This document shows, in pieces, positions 9,121 through 17,602 of a DNA stretch of 64,000 nucleotides; the stretch's first letter is position 1; every line of letters starts with the position of its first letter. The notes under the pieces are model-generated. The model saw only the letters and a list, made by a program, of their open reading frames with translations. It had not been told where the DNA came from and searched no databases. Origin of the DNA: JACKII01 sp963807085 (GTDB lineage Bacteria > Pseudomonadota > Alphaproteobacteria > Bin95). The DNA lies in contig CAWEBB010000032.1 of the NCBI GenBank assembly GCA_963807085.1, positions 558,001 to 622,000 of the forward strand, given 5' to 3'. A program made the position numbers and the translations under genes.

Positions 9121-9522
9121 GTGGAGCCTGTTTTGGTACCGGTGACGGCGCTCTATGCTGGCATTCTCGCGCTGATATATGTCGGGTTGGCGGTCTATGT
9201 GATCCATGGGCGCTGGGCAACGCGCATTGGCCTTGGCACTGCCGGCAATGACGACTTGCTGACCCGCACGCGCATTCACGGCAATTTCGGCGAATACGTG
9301 CCGCTATGCCTGCTCTTGCTGTTGTTGCTGGAGTTGAACGGCACGGCGCCGTTCTGGTTGCATGTGGGTGGCGCGACGCTTGTGGTGGGTCGGATGGCGC
9401 ATGCCTATGGCCTCAAGCAGTCGCAGGGTGCGTCTGCTGCACGAGCGGTTGGCATGGCCGCGACGTTTTTGGTGCTGGTTGCCGGCGGTGCGCGGCTGAT
9501 CATGGCCGGGCTCGGCATTTAG
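9121..9522 (+). CDS. MAPEG family membrane protein
   Basis: 133-residue integral membrane protein of the MAPEG superfamily (membrane-associated proteins in eicosanoid and glutathione metabolism). Four hydrophobic segments are visible, at about 7-27, 58-75, 78-95 and 108-130, and the family signature between the first two, TRTRIHGNFGEYVPL, is intact. The start is GTG at 9121 with GGAAGGA eight bases upstream; the usual N-terminal helix begins straight after. It lies divergent from hemH and convergent with the frameshifted CaiB gene (10 bp apart). Bacterial members of this YecN-like group have no assigned substrate, so a glutathione-dependent function is only possible. Confidence 0.88.
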   Translation: MEPVLVPVTALYAGILALIYVGLAVYVIHGRWATRIGLGTAGNDDLLTRTRIHGNFGEYVPLCLLLLLLLELNGTAPFWLHVGGATLVVGRMAHAYGLKQSQGASAARAVGMAATFLVLVAGGARLIMAGLGI

Positions 9523-9532
9523 GCAGGTTGGG

Positions 9533-10725
9533 CTATACTATCCCCTCTGCCCGCAGTGCCGCCACATCCAGGCCGAGGTCGCCCAGCACCTCGTCCGTGT
9601 GCTCGCCGAGAATGGGCGGGCCGCTCTGTGCCGCGGTCACAGCCGCCATTGGCCTTGAAACCCAGCGTCGGGATGGAGACCTCGCGGTTCAGGCCGGGCA
9701 GCGAAACCGGCTGCATCAGGCCGCGCGCGGCGAGTTGGCCTTCGCTCAGCACCTCATGCATCTTGCGCACGCGCACCGCCGGCACATGCGCCTTGTCGAG
9801 AATGTCTTCCCACTCTGCTGCCGATTTGGTGGCGAAAGTGGCGGCGAACTCCGCCCGCAGCGCCGCCTGGTTCTCCTTGCGCTTGCCGGCTGAGAAGCGC
9901 TCGTCCTCCAGTAGATGCGGCAGGCGGATTGCCTGGCAAAGCCGCCGGAACTGCGCTCTCGTTGTTGCTGGCGAGGCTGAGCAGTCCTTCGGTCGTCTCG
10001 TAGGTGCCGGAGGAGGGGGAGCCGCTGAACGCCTCGTTTCCCACCGGCGGCGGTGAGTTGCCTGTCGCCATGGTCGAGACCGCGAGCGAAGCCATCAGCA
10101 GCATGGCGGCATCGAGCATGGCCACATCCACCTGCTGGCCCTTGCCGGTGCGATCCCGCTCCATGAGGGCGGCAAGCACGGCGAAAGCGCCCATCAGGCC
10201 GGTGGCATAGTCCACATAGGGGCTGCCGACCTTGTTCGGCGCGGTTTCCGGCGTGCCGGTGGTGTGCATGATGCCCACCATGCCCTGAATGATGTGGTCG
10301 TAGGCCGGGCGGTGGCCGATGGGGCCGTCCTGGCCATAGGCCGAGAGCGAGGCGTAGACGAGGCGCTCGTTCAGCGGCGCCAGATCCTTATAGGCGATAC
10401 CGAGCTTGGCCGCCGTGCCGGGGCGGAAGTTCTCGATGAAAACGTCCGCGCCTTCTACCAACTGCTTCAGGATTGCCAGCCCCCGCGCGCATTTCAGGTC
10501 GAGCGTGATCGATTTTTTGCCCGCGTTTTGGGTGACGAACGAAAGCGGCAGGCCGGCGGCCGCCAGTTCGGTGTCGCTGCCGCCCTGACGGGTCCAGTCG
10601 CCCTGGCCGGGGCGCTCGATCTTGATGACCTCCGCCCCCATCAGGGCGAGCAGATAGGTGCAATAGGGGCCGGCGAGAACCTGAGTCGTCTCGACGACGC
10701 GCTTTCCGGCGAGGGGTTGGAACAT
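9533..10725 (-). pseudogene. CaiB/BaiF family CoA-transferase, interrupted by two frameshifts
   Basis: Family III CoA-transferase. The first 250 or so residues are normal (GKRVVETTQVLAGPYCTYLLA-type start, catalytic Asp in VGSPYVDYATG). After LSLASNNE near 9965 the frame fails; skipping one base restores RRLCQAIRLPHLLEDERF and on to KMHEVLSEGQLAARGLMQPV. Near 9645 a second one-base skip restores GPPILGEHTDEVLGDLGL and a TAG at 9533. With both bases removed the length is exactly 397 codons, the family norm. The gene follows the PaaK-like ligase by 11 bp, so they form an operon. Either a young pseudogene or two insertion errors in the sequence; both breaks have the same sign. Confidence 0.85.
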
Positions 10726-10736
10726 GAGCGTTGCCT

Positions 10737-11978
10737 CTATTCGAAAGTGCGGGTGTCTTCGATGACCTTGCCGTCGTTCGGCAGCGAGCCTGGCGCAACC
10801 AGTTCGATGGCGGTCGGCCGGATGCGGATTTCGGCCTCGATGCTGGCGGCGATGGCGTCGGTAAGCCCTTCCGGCCGGCCCTCGACCTCCGCCTTGAAGA
10901 CCATGGTGTCGCGGCGGTCCTGGTTGCCGATGACGATGCGGGCCTTTTGCACTTCCGGATGCCGCTTCAACACGTTAGCCACCTGGTTAGGGCGCACAAA
11001 CATGCCCCGTACCTTGGCGGACTGGTCGGCCCGGCCCATCCAGCCCTTCATCCGCGGCGCGGTCCTGCCGCAAGGGGAGGTTCCCGGCAGCATCGCCGAG
11101 AGATCGCCGGTGGCAAAGCGGATCAGCGGGTAGTCCTTGTTCCAGATCTGGGTGACGACCACCTCCCCGACCTCGCCTTCCGCAACAGGCACGCCGGTGC
11201 CGGGCCGCACGATCTCCACGATCAGCCCTTCCGACAGGATCATGCCCTCCATCGCCTGGCTCTCATAGGCGACGACGCCCAGGTCGGCGGTACCGTAGTT
11301 CTGCACGCAAGCGACGCCGCGGCCGATGATCTCTTGGCGGAGCGACGGGGGCAGGGCGCCGGCGCCGACCAGCGCTTTGCTCATGCTGGAGATGTCGACG
11401 CCCAGCTCAACCGCCTTGTCCATGACGATCTTCAGGAAATCCGGCGTGCCCATGAAGCCGGTCAGGCCGTACCAGTTGATTGCCTCCACCTGGCGCTCGG
11501 TCTGGCCGACGCCGCCCGGAAACACCGCGCAGCCGAGCGCGCGGGCGGCATTGTCCACCAGCAGCCCCGCCGGCGTGAAGTGATAGCTGAAGGTGTTCAG
11601 CACCATGTCGCCCTTGCGGAAGCCCGCCGCGAATAAAGAGCGCGCGCCACGCCACCAGTCGTGGCCGGAACCTTCCGGCTCCGCAATCGGGCCCGGGGAG
11701 AGGAACAGGTGCAGCATCTCCCCCGGCGGGGTGGCGCTCATGCCGCCGAACGGGCGTTTCGCCGCCTGCGCCTCGATCAGGTCGGACTTGTAGGTGACCG
11801 GCAGTTGCGCGAGCGCCTCGCGGCTGGCTATGTCGCCCGGCTCCACATCGGTCAGCAGCTTGGCGAAATAGCCGGTGTTTTCCTTGGCGTGGGCGATCTG
11901 GCGCGGCAGGTCGGCCATCAGTGTGGCTTCGCGAACCTCCGGGGCTTGGGTCTCGTAGGTGTCAAAAAATTCGGCCAT
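10737..11978 (-). CDS. Phenylacetate-CoA ligase family protein (PaaK-like AMP-dependent ligase)
   Basis: 413-residue adenylate-forming ligase of the PaaK family, which activates phenylacetate or other aryl acids to CoA thioesters. The N-terminus has the PaaK helix pattern with YFAKLL, LPVTYKSDL; the middle has SYHFTPAG, the YGTADLGVVAYES motif and TGDLSAML; the C-terminal lid has RGMFVRPNQVANVLKRHPEV. ATG 11978 is chosen over an upstream ATG at 12056 because a GGGGAGG lies 9 bases upstream and the protein begins MAEFFDTYE. Upstream partner of the frameshifted CaiB gene. It could feed paaABCDE at 23-26.6 kb, but the two loci are 11 kb apart and the substrate is not established. Confidence 0.88.
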   Translation of the reverse strand: MAEFFDTYETQAPEVREATLMADLPRQIAHAKENTGYFAKLLTDVEPGDIASREALAQLPVTYKSDLIEAQAAKRPFGGMSATPPGEMLHLFLSPGPIAEPEGSGHDWWRGARSLFAAGFRKGDMVLNTFSYHFTPAGLLVDNAARALGCAVFPGGVGQTERQVEAINWYGLTGFMGTPDFLKIVMDKAVELGVDISSMSKALVGAGALPPSLRQEIIGRGVACVQNYGTADLGVVAYESQAMEGMILSEGLIVEIVRPGTGVPVAEGEVGEVVVTQIWNKDYPLIRFATGDLSAMLPGTSPCGRTAPRMKGWMGRADQSAKVRGMFVRPNQVANVLKRHPEVQKARIVIGNQDRRDTMVFKAEVEGRPEGLTDAIAASIEAEIRIRPTAIELVAPGSLPNDGKVIEDTRTFE

Positions 11979-12093
11979 GGCGCGCGGCCTCCCCGCCGCA
12001 ATCGAAGTTCGGTCTCGATTGAGGGGATCGTAATGCGGAGGCGCGGGCAATGCCACGGGTTTGCCGGTTTGCCAGTTTGCGCGCGAAGGAACT

Positions 12094-13413
12094 CTATTGA
12101 ATGGCTTCTGCTAGCGCTGGGAGGCGCTGCCGGTGCGGACGCCCGAAATGGTAACCCTGAATATAGGTCACGCCGGCTGCGGTCAGATAGGCGGCATCCG
12201 CAGCGGTCTCCGCCCGTTCGGCCACTGTGGCGAAGCCAAGACCGTTGGCCAGCCGGATCAGCGCTTCCAGAACCAGTTGGTTTTCCGCGTCTTCCCCTGC
12301 CCGGCGCGTGAACTGGCCATCGATCTTCACCATATCGATCGGAATGCTGCGCAGATGGGCGATGCTGGTGACGCCCGCGCCAAAGTCATCCAGCGCGATC
12401 TGTGCGCCGGTGCTACGGACACGGTCCGCGAACCCCGCGACAGCGGACGGGTCCAAGCTTGCGGCTGTCTCTGTGATCTCCACGATCAGCCGCCTGGCCA
12501 CATCCCGATGCTGCCTGCACGCTTCTTCCAAGCGCGCCACCCACCGCGGATCGCTGATGCTGAACGCCGAGACGTTGAGCGACAGCCGGGCGCTGCGGTA
12601 CGCCACCAATTCGCAAATAGCCCGGTCGAGTACCCAGCCATCGATCGCGCGGATAAGTCCGACATCCTCCGCAACCGGGATTAGTTCTGCCGCTGACACC
12701 AGCATGCCATCGCTCGCGGGCAGGCGCAGCAGACATTCATGAAATGCGGCCTGACCGCTTTTGGCATCCACGACTGGTTGGAAGAAAAGGGTCAGGCGCT
12801 TGGTGTCTAGCGCATCGTTGATGATCCGGCCGATCCGGGCAGAGCTCTGCGTCTCGCATTGCTGACTGGCGGCTACGATGATGATTTTGTTGCGGCCGCT
12901 CTGTTTGGCTTGCCGCAGCGCGCCCTCTGCGGCGGAGACCAGACTGGCGGCGGTTTCCGGGGTTGTGCCGGCGATGACGCCGCCAGCCGATAGCGTCACG
13001 AGAGCATGCGGATTGAGTTGCAGCAAGTCGGCCGACAGAGATTCAACCACATGCCTTGCGTGCTTCTCGAACTCCCCACAAACCACCCCCGGCAGCAGCA
13101 GGCCAAATGCGCCGCCATTTATTCTGCCTACCAACCGGAACCGGTGCGAGGATTGTTTTAGATAGGCGGCGATCGCCTTGAGAACCTGGTCGCCGAAAGC
13201 GAGGCCGAAATCGCCGTTTAGGCGGCCGAGGTGGTCGACGTCCAGTATCATTAGGCCCACTGGCTGCGGCGCGGCATATTCCGCGAGGGTGCCGGATAAT
13301 GCTGCAACGAACGCTTCGCGGGGCATCAGTCCCGTCAGCAGATCGCTTGGCGGGGTAGCGCAAACCCGACGGGTAGGCCGTGTGGATGCTAAAGGGACAT
13401 GTTCGTCGCGCAC
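12094..13413 (-). CDS. GGDEF/EAL domain protein with degenerate GGDEF motif
   Basis: 439-residue cytoplasmic protein, no membrane segment, with an N-terminal GGDEF-type and a C-terminal EAL-type domain (c-di-GMP turnover). The cyclase signature reads GRINGGAFGLLLPG, so GGDEF has become NGGAF and the catalytic acidic pair is gone; cyclase activity is unlikely. The EAL half, from about residue 215, keeps E-C-L in HECLLRL, the Asn in SLNVSAF, Glu in EITETA, the DDFGAG metal site, the Lys in DMVKIDG and Glu in VAERAET, so phosphodiesterase activity is plausible. Start is GTG 13413 with GGAG upstream. Flanked by the PaaK-like ligase and an aminotransferase on the same strand but with gaps over 100 bp, so probably its own unit. 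Confidence 0.9.
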   Translation of the reverse strand: MRDEHVPLASTRPTRRVCATPPSDLLTGLMPREAFVAALSGTLAEYAAPQPVGLMILDVDHLGRLNGDFGLAFGDQVLKAIAAYLKQSSHRFRLVGRINGGAFGLLLPGVVCGEFEKHARHVVESLSADLLQLNPHALVTLSAGGVIAGTTPETAASLVSAAEGALRQAKQSGRNKIIIVAASQQCETQSSARIGRIINDALDTKRLTLFFQPVVDAKSGQAAFHECLLRLPASDGMLVSAAELIPVAEDVGLIRAIDGWVLDRAICELVAYRSARLSLNVSAFSISDPRWVARLEEACRQHRDVARRLIVEITETAASLDPSAVAGFADRVRSTGAQIALDDFGAGVTSIAHLRSIPIDMVKIDGQFTRRAGEDAENQLVLEALIRLANGLGFATVAERAETAADAAYLTAAGVTYIQGYHFGRPHRQRLPALAEAIQ

Positions 13414-13524
13414 GATGCGCTCGCTCCATCAATAATCGCCCGGGCCTGACGAGACCGGGCCCATCCGGTCAAGATAGGCCCCGCGCCTTTAACACCGTCT
13501 TAGCACGGGCGGCCTTTCTGAGAT

Positions 13525-14880
13525 TTAGGCGACCGCGCGGATCGCCTTGCGCAAGGTTTCGACCGCCTCCTCCACATGCTTTTCTTCCGCAATCAGCGGC
13601 GGCGAGAAGGCCAGCACATCGCCCGCCACACGGCAGTAGACACCCATTTCGAAACATTTCAGGAACACGTCATAGCCGCGTTTGCCGGGCTTGCCGGCTT
13701 CCGGCGCCAGTTCGACGGCACCCATCAGGCCGATGTTGCGGATATCGATGACGTTGGGTTCATCCTTCAGGCTGTGAAGGGCCTCCTGGAACATCGGAGC
13801 GAGGGCAGCGCCACGCTCGAACAGGCCTTCTTCCTTGTAGACGTCGAGCGTCGCCAGGCCGGCGGCGATGGCGACCGGATGGGCGGAATAGGTGTAGCCG
13901 TGGTGAACTCCACGGCCCAGTCCGGGCCCCTGCATCAGCGTGTCGTACATGTCGCCGCGCAGGATCACGCCCGAGGCCGGGATGGTGGCGTTGGTCAGGC
14001 CCTTGGCGATGGTCATCATGTCGGGCGTGACGCCGAAATACTCGCTGGCGAAGGCCTTGCCGAGGCGGCCGAAGCCGGTGATGACCTCGTCGAAGATCAG
14101 CAGAATGCCGTGCTTGTCGCACAACTCGCGCAGGCGCTCCAGATAGCCTTGCGGCGGCACCAGCACGCCGGTCGAGCCCGCCACCGGCTCCACGATGACG
14201 GCGGCGATGGTGGAGGCATCGTGCAGGGCGCAGATGCGGTCCAGCTCGTCCGCCAGATGCGCGCCCCATTCCGGCTGGCCCTTGCTGAAGGCCATGTGCT
14301 CAAGATTGTGGGTGTGCGGCAGGTGGTCGACATAGGGCAGCATGGCGCCGAACAGCTTGCGGTTGGCGCTGATGCCGCCGACCGAGATGCCGCCGAAGCC
14401 GATGCCGTGGTAGCCGCGCTCGCGCCCGACAAAGCGAACCCGCTGCGCCTCGCCCCGCACCCGGTGATAGGCGAGGGCGATCTTCAGGGCGGTATCGACC
14501 GCCTCCGAGCCGCAGTTGGCGAAGAACACCGAGTCCAACCCGGCCGGCGCCAGGTTGGCTACGCGGGAGGCCAGCTCAAAGGCCGCCGGGTGTCCCATCT
14601 GGAAGGTCGGCGCGAAGTCCATGGTCGCGACCTGGGCCTGCACGGCCTCCACAATTCGCTGGCGGCCATGGCCCGCATTGACGCACCAAAGCCCGGCGGA
14701 GGCATCCAGTATCTTGCGGCCGTCCTTGGCGGTGTAATACATTCCTTCGGCGCTCACCAGCAGCCGCGGCTGCTTCTTGAACGAGCGGTTGGCCGTGAAC
14801 GGCATGAACCACGGCTCTAGGTCGTTGACATTGGCGTGGGCGAGGGATGCGGCCGTCGGTACGGCACTGTCGCTGGACAT
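13525..14880 (-). CDS. Aspartate aminotransferase family protein, omega-amino acid:pyruvate type (beta-alanine-pyruvate aminotransferase-like)
   Basis: PLP-dependent class III aminotransferase, 451 residues. It probably moves the amino group of an omega-amino acid such as beta-alanine to pyruvate. Visible motifs: PWFMPFTANRSFK near residue 23, GLWCVNAGHGR near 64, FANCGSEAVDTALK near 118, ERGYHGIGFGG near 152, EPVAGSTGVLVPP near 235, DEVITGFGRLG near 264 (PLP pyridine Asp) and TIAKGLTNA near 287 with the Schiff-base lysine. These match the beta-alanine-pyruvate group more than 4-aminobutyrate transaminases. Start ATG 14880, GGAAATGA upstream. Alone between a GGDEF/EAL gene and the 250-bp region ahead of gcrA. 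Exact substrate is inferred. Confidence 0.9.
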   Translation of the reverse strand: MSSDSAVPTAASLAHANVNDLEPWFMPFTANRSFKKQPRLLVSAEGMYYTAKDGRKILDASAGLWCVNAGHGRQRIVEAVQAQVATMDFAPTFQMGHPAAFELASRVANLAPAGLDSVFFANCGSEAVDTALKIALAYHRVRGEAQRVRFVGRERGYHGIGFGGISVGGISANRKLFGAMLPYVDHLPHTHNLEHMAFSKGQPEWGAHLADELDRICALHDASTIAAVIVEPVAGSTGVLVPPQGYLERLRELCDKHGILLIFDEVITGFGRLGKAFASEYFGVTPDMMTIAKGLTNATIPASGVILRGDMYDTLMQGPGLGRGVHHGYTYSAHPVAIAAGLATLDVYKEEGLFERGAALAPMFQEALHSLKDEPNVIDIRNIGLMGAVELAPEAGKPGKRGYDVFLKCFEMGVYCRVAGDVLAFSPPLIAEEKHVEEAVETLRKAIRAVA

Positions 14881-15130
14881 TCGTCATTTCCTTTTCGGCG
14901 AACCGGCTGTCGGTCGGGATACGGTAGCATAGGCGTAATTGGTTCGAAACGCTGATGCCTCACCGTATGAACCGCGCACTAGGGCCGGTTTCTGACCACT
15001 AGATATAGATTTCCACAGTTATTTGGCACATTCTGTAGATTAGACTGGCCTTAGGCTCCCCTATCTCGTAGGCTTCTTTCGTCAGAACGCAACATATAGC
15101 GTTTAGAACACAACGACGGAGATTGCCCCC

Positions 15131-15502
15131 ATGAGTTGGACCGATTCCCAAGTCGCCGAGTTGCGGAAACTCTGGTCGGAGCCACACACCGCAGCGCAGA
15201 TCGGGCGCATGCTGGGTGTTTCCAAGAACGCGGTAATTGGTAAAGCCTATCGGTTGGGCCTGCCGCCGAAGCGCGGCGAAAGGCAGCGCGGTCCGGCGCT
15301 GGTCACCTCCAGTCCGCAGATTTCCACGCCGCGGTCGTGCGCATGGCCGATCGGCGATCCGACCAGCCCCGATTTTCACTTTTGCGGCGGAACGGTGTTG
15401 GCGGGTAAGCCGTACTGTGCCGCCCACTGCGCGGTAGCCTATACCCACTATCGCAAGGCTGAAGAGGCGGATGCCGCGCTTGCCAAAGACGCAGTGGCTT
15501 AG
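15131..15502 (+). CDS. gcrA: GcrA family cell cycle regulator
   Basis: Transcription regulator restricted to Alphaproteobacteria; the Caulobacter protein works with sigma-70 at CcrM-methylated GANTC promoters. 123 residues, shorter than Caulobacter GcrA (173). The N-terminal DNA-binding helix-turn-helix is clear (MSWTDSQVAELRKLWSE, AAQIGRMLGVSKNAVIGKAYRLGL), followed by a short linker and the sigma-interacting C-terminal domain with the conserved C-AWPIGDPTSPDFHFCG and KPYCAAHCAVAY cysteine/histidine pattern. The start ATG follows a GGAGATTGCC. It converges on phaR with a 4-bp overlap. This gene is the strongest single marker for the class of the host. Confidence 0.95.
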   Translation: MSWTDSQVAELRKLWSEPHTAAQIGRMLGVSKNAVIGKAYRLGLPPKRGERQRGPALVTSSPQISTPRSCAWPIGDPTSPDFHFCGGTVLAGKPYCAAHCAVAYTHYRKAEEADAALAKDAVA

Positions 15503-16104
15503 TCCTTCTTCTGCGCCAGTCTGTCGACGGCCTGCTGCAGCGCTGCTATTTGTTCGCGCAGGCCGTTGATTTCGTCCTGGTCGGGCTGGCGGTTCGGTTC
15601 CGGCTTCGTTGACTCGGGCTGTTGGCCTGCTTTCGCCATCGGGTTGAACATCCGCATCGCCTGATCGAACAGCGCCATCTGATTGCGCTGCATTTCTTCC
15701 AGGCCGGGGGGCAGCACACCGCTCATCGAGGTGCTGACCTTTTTTTGCAGTTCGTGCTGGTTCCGCCCGTACCATCCCATGACAGTTTCCAGGTACTGCG
15801 GCAGCGTCCAACGCATATTGTCTTCGTACAGGGAAATGATTTGCCGCAAGAAGCTGATCGGCAACAGGTTCTGGCCGCGGCTTTCCTCTTCGACGATGAT
15901 TTGGGTCAAGACGGCGCGGGTCAGGTCTTCGGCCGACTTCGCGTCGATCACGCGAAACGCGATATCCTGTTGCACCATCTTGCGCAAATCGTCCAACGTC
16001 ACATAACTGCTGGTTGACGTGTTATAGAGGCGACGGTTCGCATATTTCTTGATGACGACTTCGTTCTCAGCAGAGGCTTCGGTTCGTGCGCGTTTGGCTG
16101 CCAT
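15499..16104 (-). CDS. phaR: Polyhydroxyalkanoate synthesis repressor PhaR
   Basis: DNA- and PHB-binding repressor that controls phasin and PHA genes. 201 residues. The PHB/PHA accumulation regulator DNA-binding domain is at the N-terminus (VVIKKYANRRLYNTSTSSYV, residues about 16-35, followed by LDDLRKMVQQDIAFRVIDA), then two PHB accumulation repeats (LTQIIVEEESRGQNLLP, LRQIISLYEDNMRWTLPQYLE) and a coiled-coil C-terminus rich in Q. Length and order fit the family. Divergent from the phaC-like gene, so the shared 162-bp region likely contains its operator. Overlaps gcrA by 4 bp at the 3' end. Confidence 0.95.
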   Translation of the reverse strand: MAAKRARTEASAENEVVIKKYANRRLYNTSTSSYVTLDDLRKMVQQDIAFRVIDAKSAEDLTRAVLTQIIVEEESRGQNLLPISFLRQIISLYEDNMRWTLPQYLETVMGWYGRNQHELQKKVSTSMSGVLPPGLEEMQRNQMALFDQAMRMFNPMAKAGQQPESTKPEPNRQPDQDEINGLREQIAALQQAVDRLAQKKD

Positions 16105-16266
16105 GCGACGACAGTCTCCTCAGCTTCCGTTGTGGAGCACCGCTTTATGGCACCGCACAAAATATAGACAATGCACCTTCAATAGCCGGGATGGACTTGC
16201 CCCTCAAGAGGCGCTTCGGCAATCTCCGCGCGCGCGGCTCCCGGAGCCTACTATAGTAAGGGAATA

Positions 16267-17460
16267 ATGCCTGTACCGCCAATACCCGTCGCGACCCCGC
16301 CCGGCAGAGTGGGCCCGCGACCGCTCGGCCTGCATCTGGCAACGGCGGCGCTTTCGTGGACCGGTGCAGTGCTGCCGGGTGGCCTGTTGCTCGCGAGCCG
16401 GAGGGGCACCGATCCGGTAGCGGAAACATTGGCGCTTGCCGACATCGCCGAACGCCGGTTCGCACGGTTGCTGGCGGGGATCGAGGCCTACCACCGGCAC
16501 CCGTACCGACGGTCGCTGCCGGCGCCACCGGTCGTCTGGCGCAGCACCGGCATTCGGCTGCTGGATTTTGGCCTCGCCGACCAGCCGAATGCGATGCCGC
16601 TGCTGGTCATCCCCTCGCTGATCAACCGCCACTACATTCTGGATCTTCGGCTAGGCCAGAGTCTGATGCGCTATCTGGCGGAGCGGGGTTTTCGCCCGTT
16701 TCTGGTCGCCTGGGACGGCTTCGGTCGGGCGGGTTCGTTCACGACCGTGGACGATTGTGTCGCGCGCAAGCTCGAAGCGGCGCTCGGGGTCGTGCGCATG
16801 ATGAGCCGGAGGCCGCCTGTCGTGATGGGCTATTGCCTCGGCGGGACGCTGGCGGCCGCGCTCGCCGCGCGCCGGCCGACGGATATTGCGGGGCTGGTCA
16901 GCCTGGCCGCCCCTTGGGATTTTCATGCAGGCGAAGCCGGGTTCGCCCCCGCCGCACTGTATGCCGCCGCTGCGCTCGAGCCGGTGCTGCAAAGCCTGGG
17001 TGAGCTGCCCGTGGATTGGGTGCAGACCCTGTTCTATTCGCTCGATCCGTTCCTGGTTATCGAAAAGTTCCTCGCATTCGCGGGCATGGAGGCCGGTTCG
17101 GCAGAGGCAGAGGCGTTCGTTGCGCTGGAGGACTGGCTGAACGATGGCTTTCCGCTGCCGGCGCCGTTCGCCAGGTCGGTTCTGCGCGACTGGTACGGCA
17201 TGAACACGCCGGCAAAGGGGGAATGGCTGATCGACGGAGAGCCGGTTCGGCTCGACCGGATCCGTGCGGCGACCCTGGTGATCGTGCCGGGCAAAGACCG
17301 CATCGTTCCCCCCGCGAGCGCCCGGTCCATGGCAAACGAAATAGCCGGCGCACGGACATGCACGGTACCGCTCGGCCATATCGGCATGATTGTCAGCCGC
17401 TGCGCGCCGGCGCTAGTTTGGGAGCCGCTCGTGAACGATCTTCGGGCGATGGCCGGTTGA
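16267..17460 (+). CDS. Polyhydroxyalkanoate synthase-like alpha/beta hydrolase (PhaC family)
   Basis: 397-residue alpha/beta-fold protein. The nucleophile elbow is GYCLGG near residue 188, with Cys in place of Ser as in PHA synthases (G-x-C-x-G-G); the other triad members are visible as Asp in GKDRIVPP near 342 and His in GHIGMIV near 371. The segment PLLVIPSLINRHYILDL near 117 matches the PhaC core. It is far shorter than class I PhaC (about 590) and closer in length to class III PhaC, but no phaE is present. Start ATG 16267 with GGGA just upstream. Flanked by divergent phaR and downstream phaA, so a role in PHB polymerisation is likely. A thioesterase or depolymerase-like role cannot be excluded. 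Confidence 0.8.
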   Translation: MPVPPIPVATPPGRVGPRPLGLHLATAALSWTGAVLPGGLLLASRRGTDPVAETLALADIAERRFARLLAGIEAYHRHPYRRSLPAPPVVWRSTGIRLLDFGLADQPNAMPLLVIPSLINRHYILDLRLGQSLMRYLAERGFRPFLVAWDGFGRAGSFTTVDDCVARKLEAALGVVRMMSRRPPVVMGYCLGGTLAAALAARRPTDIAGLVSLAAPWDFHAGEAGFAPAALYAAAALEPVLQSLGELPVDWVQTLFYSLDPFLVIEKFLAFAGMEAGSAEAEAFVALEDWLNDGFPLPAPFARSVLRDWYGMNTPAKGEWLIDGEPVRLDRIRAATLVIVPGKDRIVPPASARSMANEIAGARTCTVPLGHIGMIVSRCAPALVWEPLVNDLRAMAG

Positions 17461-17500
17461 GCGGCTGCTAGATGGCCAGTCGGCTGCGAGGAAACCTTCA

Positions 17501-17517
17501 TGTTGTGCGATGCAACA
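17501..17517 (+). promoter_or_regulatory. Possible operator: inverted repeat upstream of phaA
   Basis: Inverted repeat TGTTG-N7-CAACA whose centre contains TGC-GAT-GCA, ending 3 bp before the predicted -35 of phaA. PhaR proteins of the Paracoccus type bind TGC/GCA-rich palindromic sequence, so this is a candidate PhaR operator. Identity as a PhaR site is inference only. Confidence 0.3.
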
Positions 17518-17520
17518 ACT

Positions 17521-17549
17521 TTGACTAGGTTTTTCATTAACTGTTATCA
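17521..17549 (+). promoter_or_regulatory. Predicted sigma-70 promoter of phaA
   Basis: TTGACT at 17521-17526 and TTATCA at 17544-17549 with 17-bp spacing, 53 bp upstream of the phaA ATG. Good -35, fair -10; the nearby inverted repeat supports regulated transcription independent of the phaC-like gene. Confidence 0.5.
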
Positions 17550-17602
17550 AAGCAAACCTCGGAAGGCTGCTCTTTCGAGGCTGCATGAAAGGAAAACGCT
17601 TC

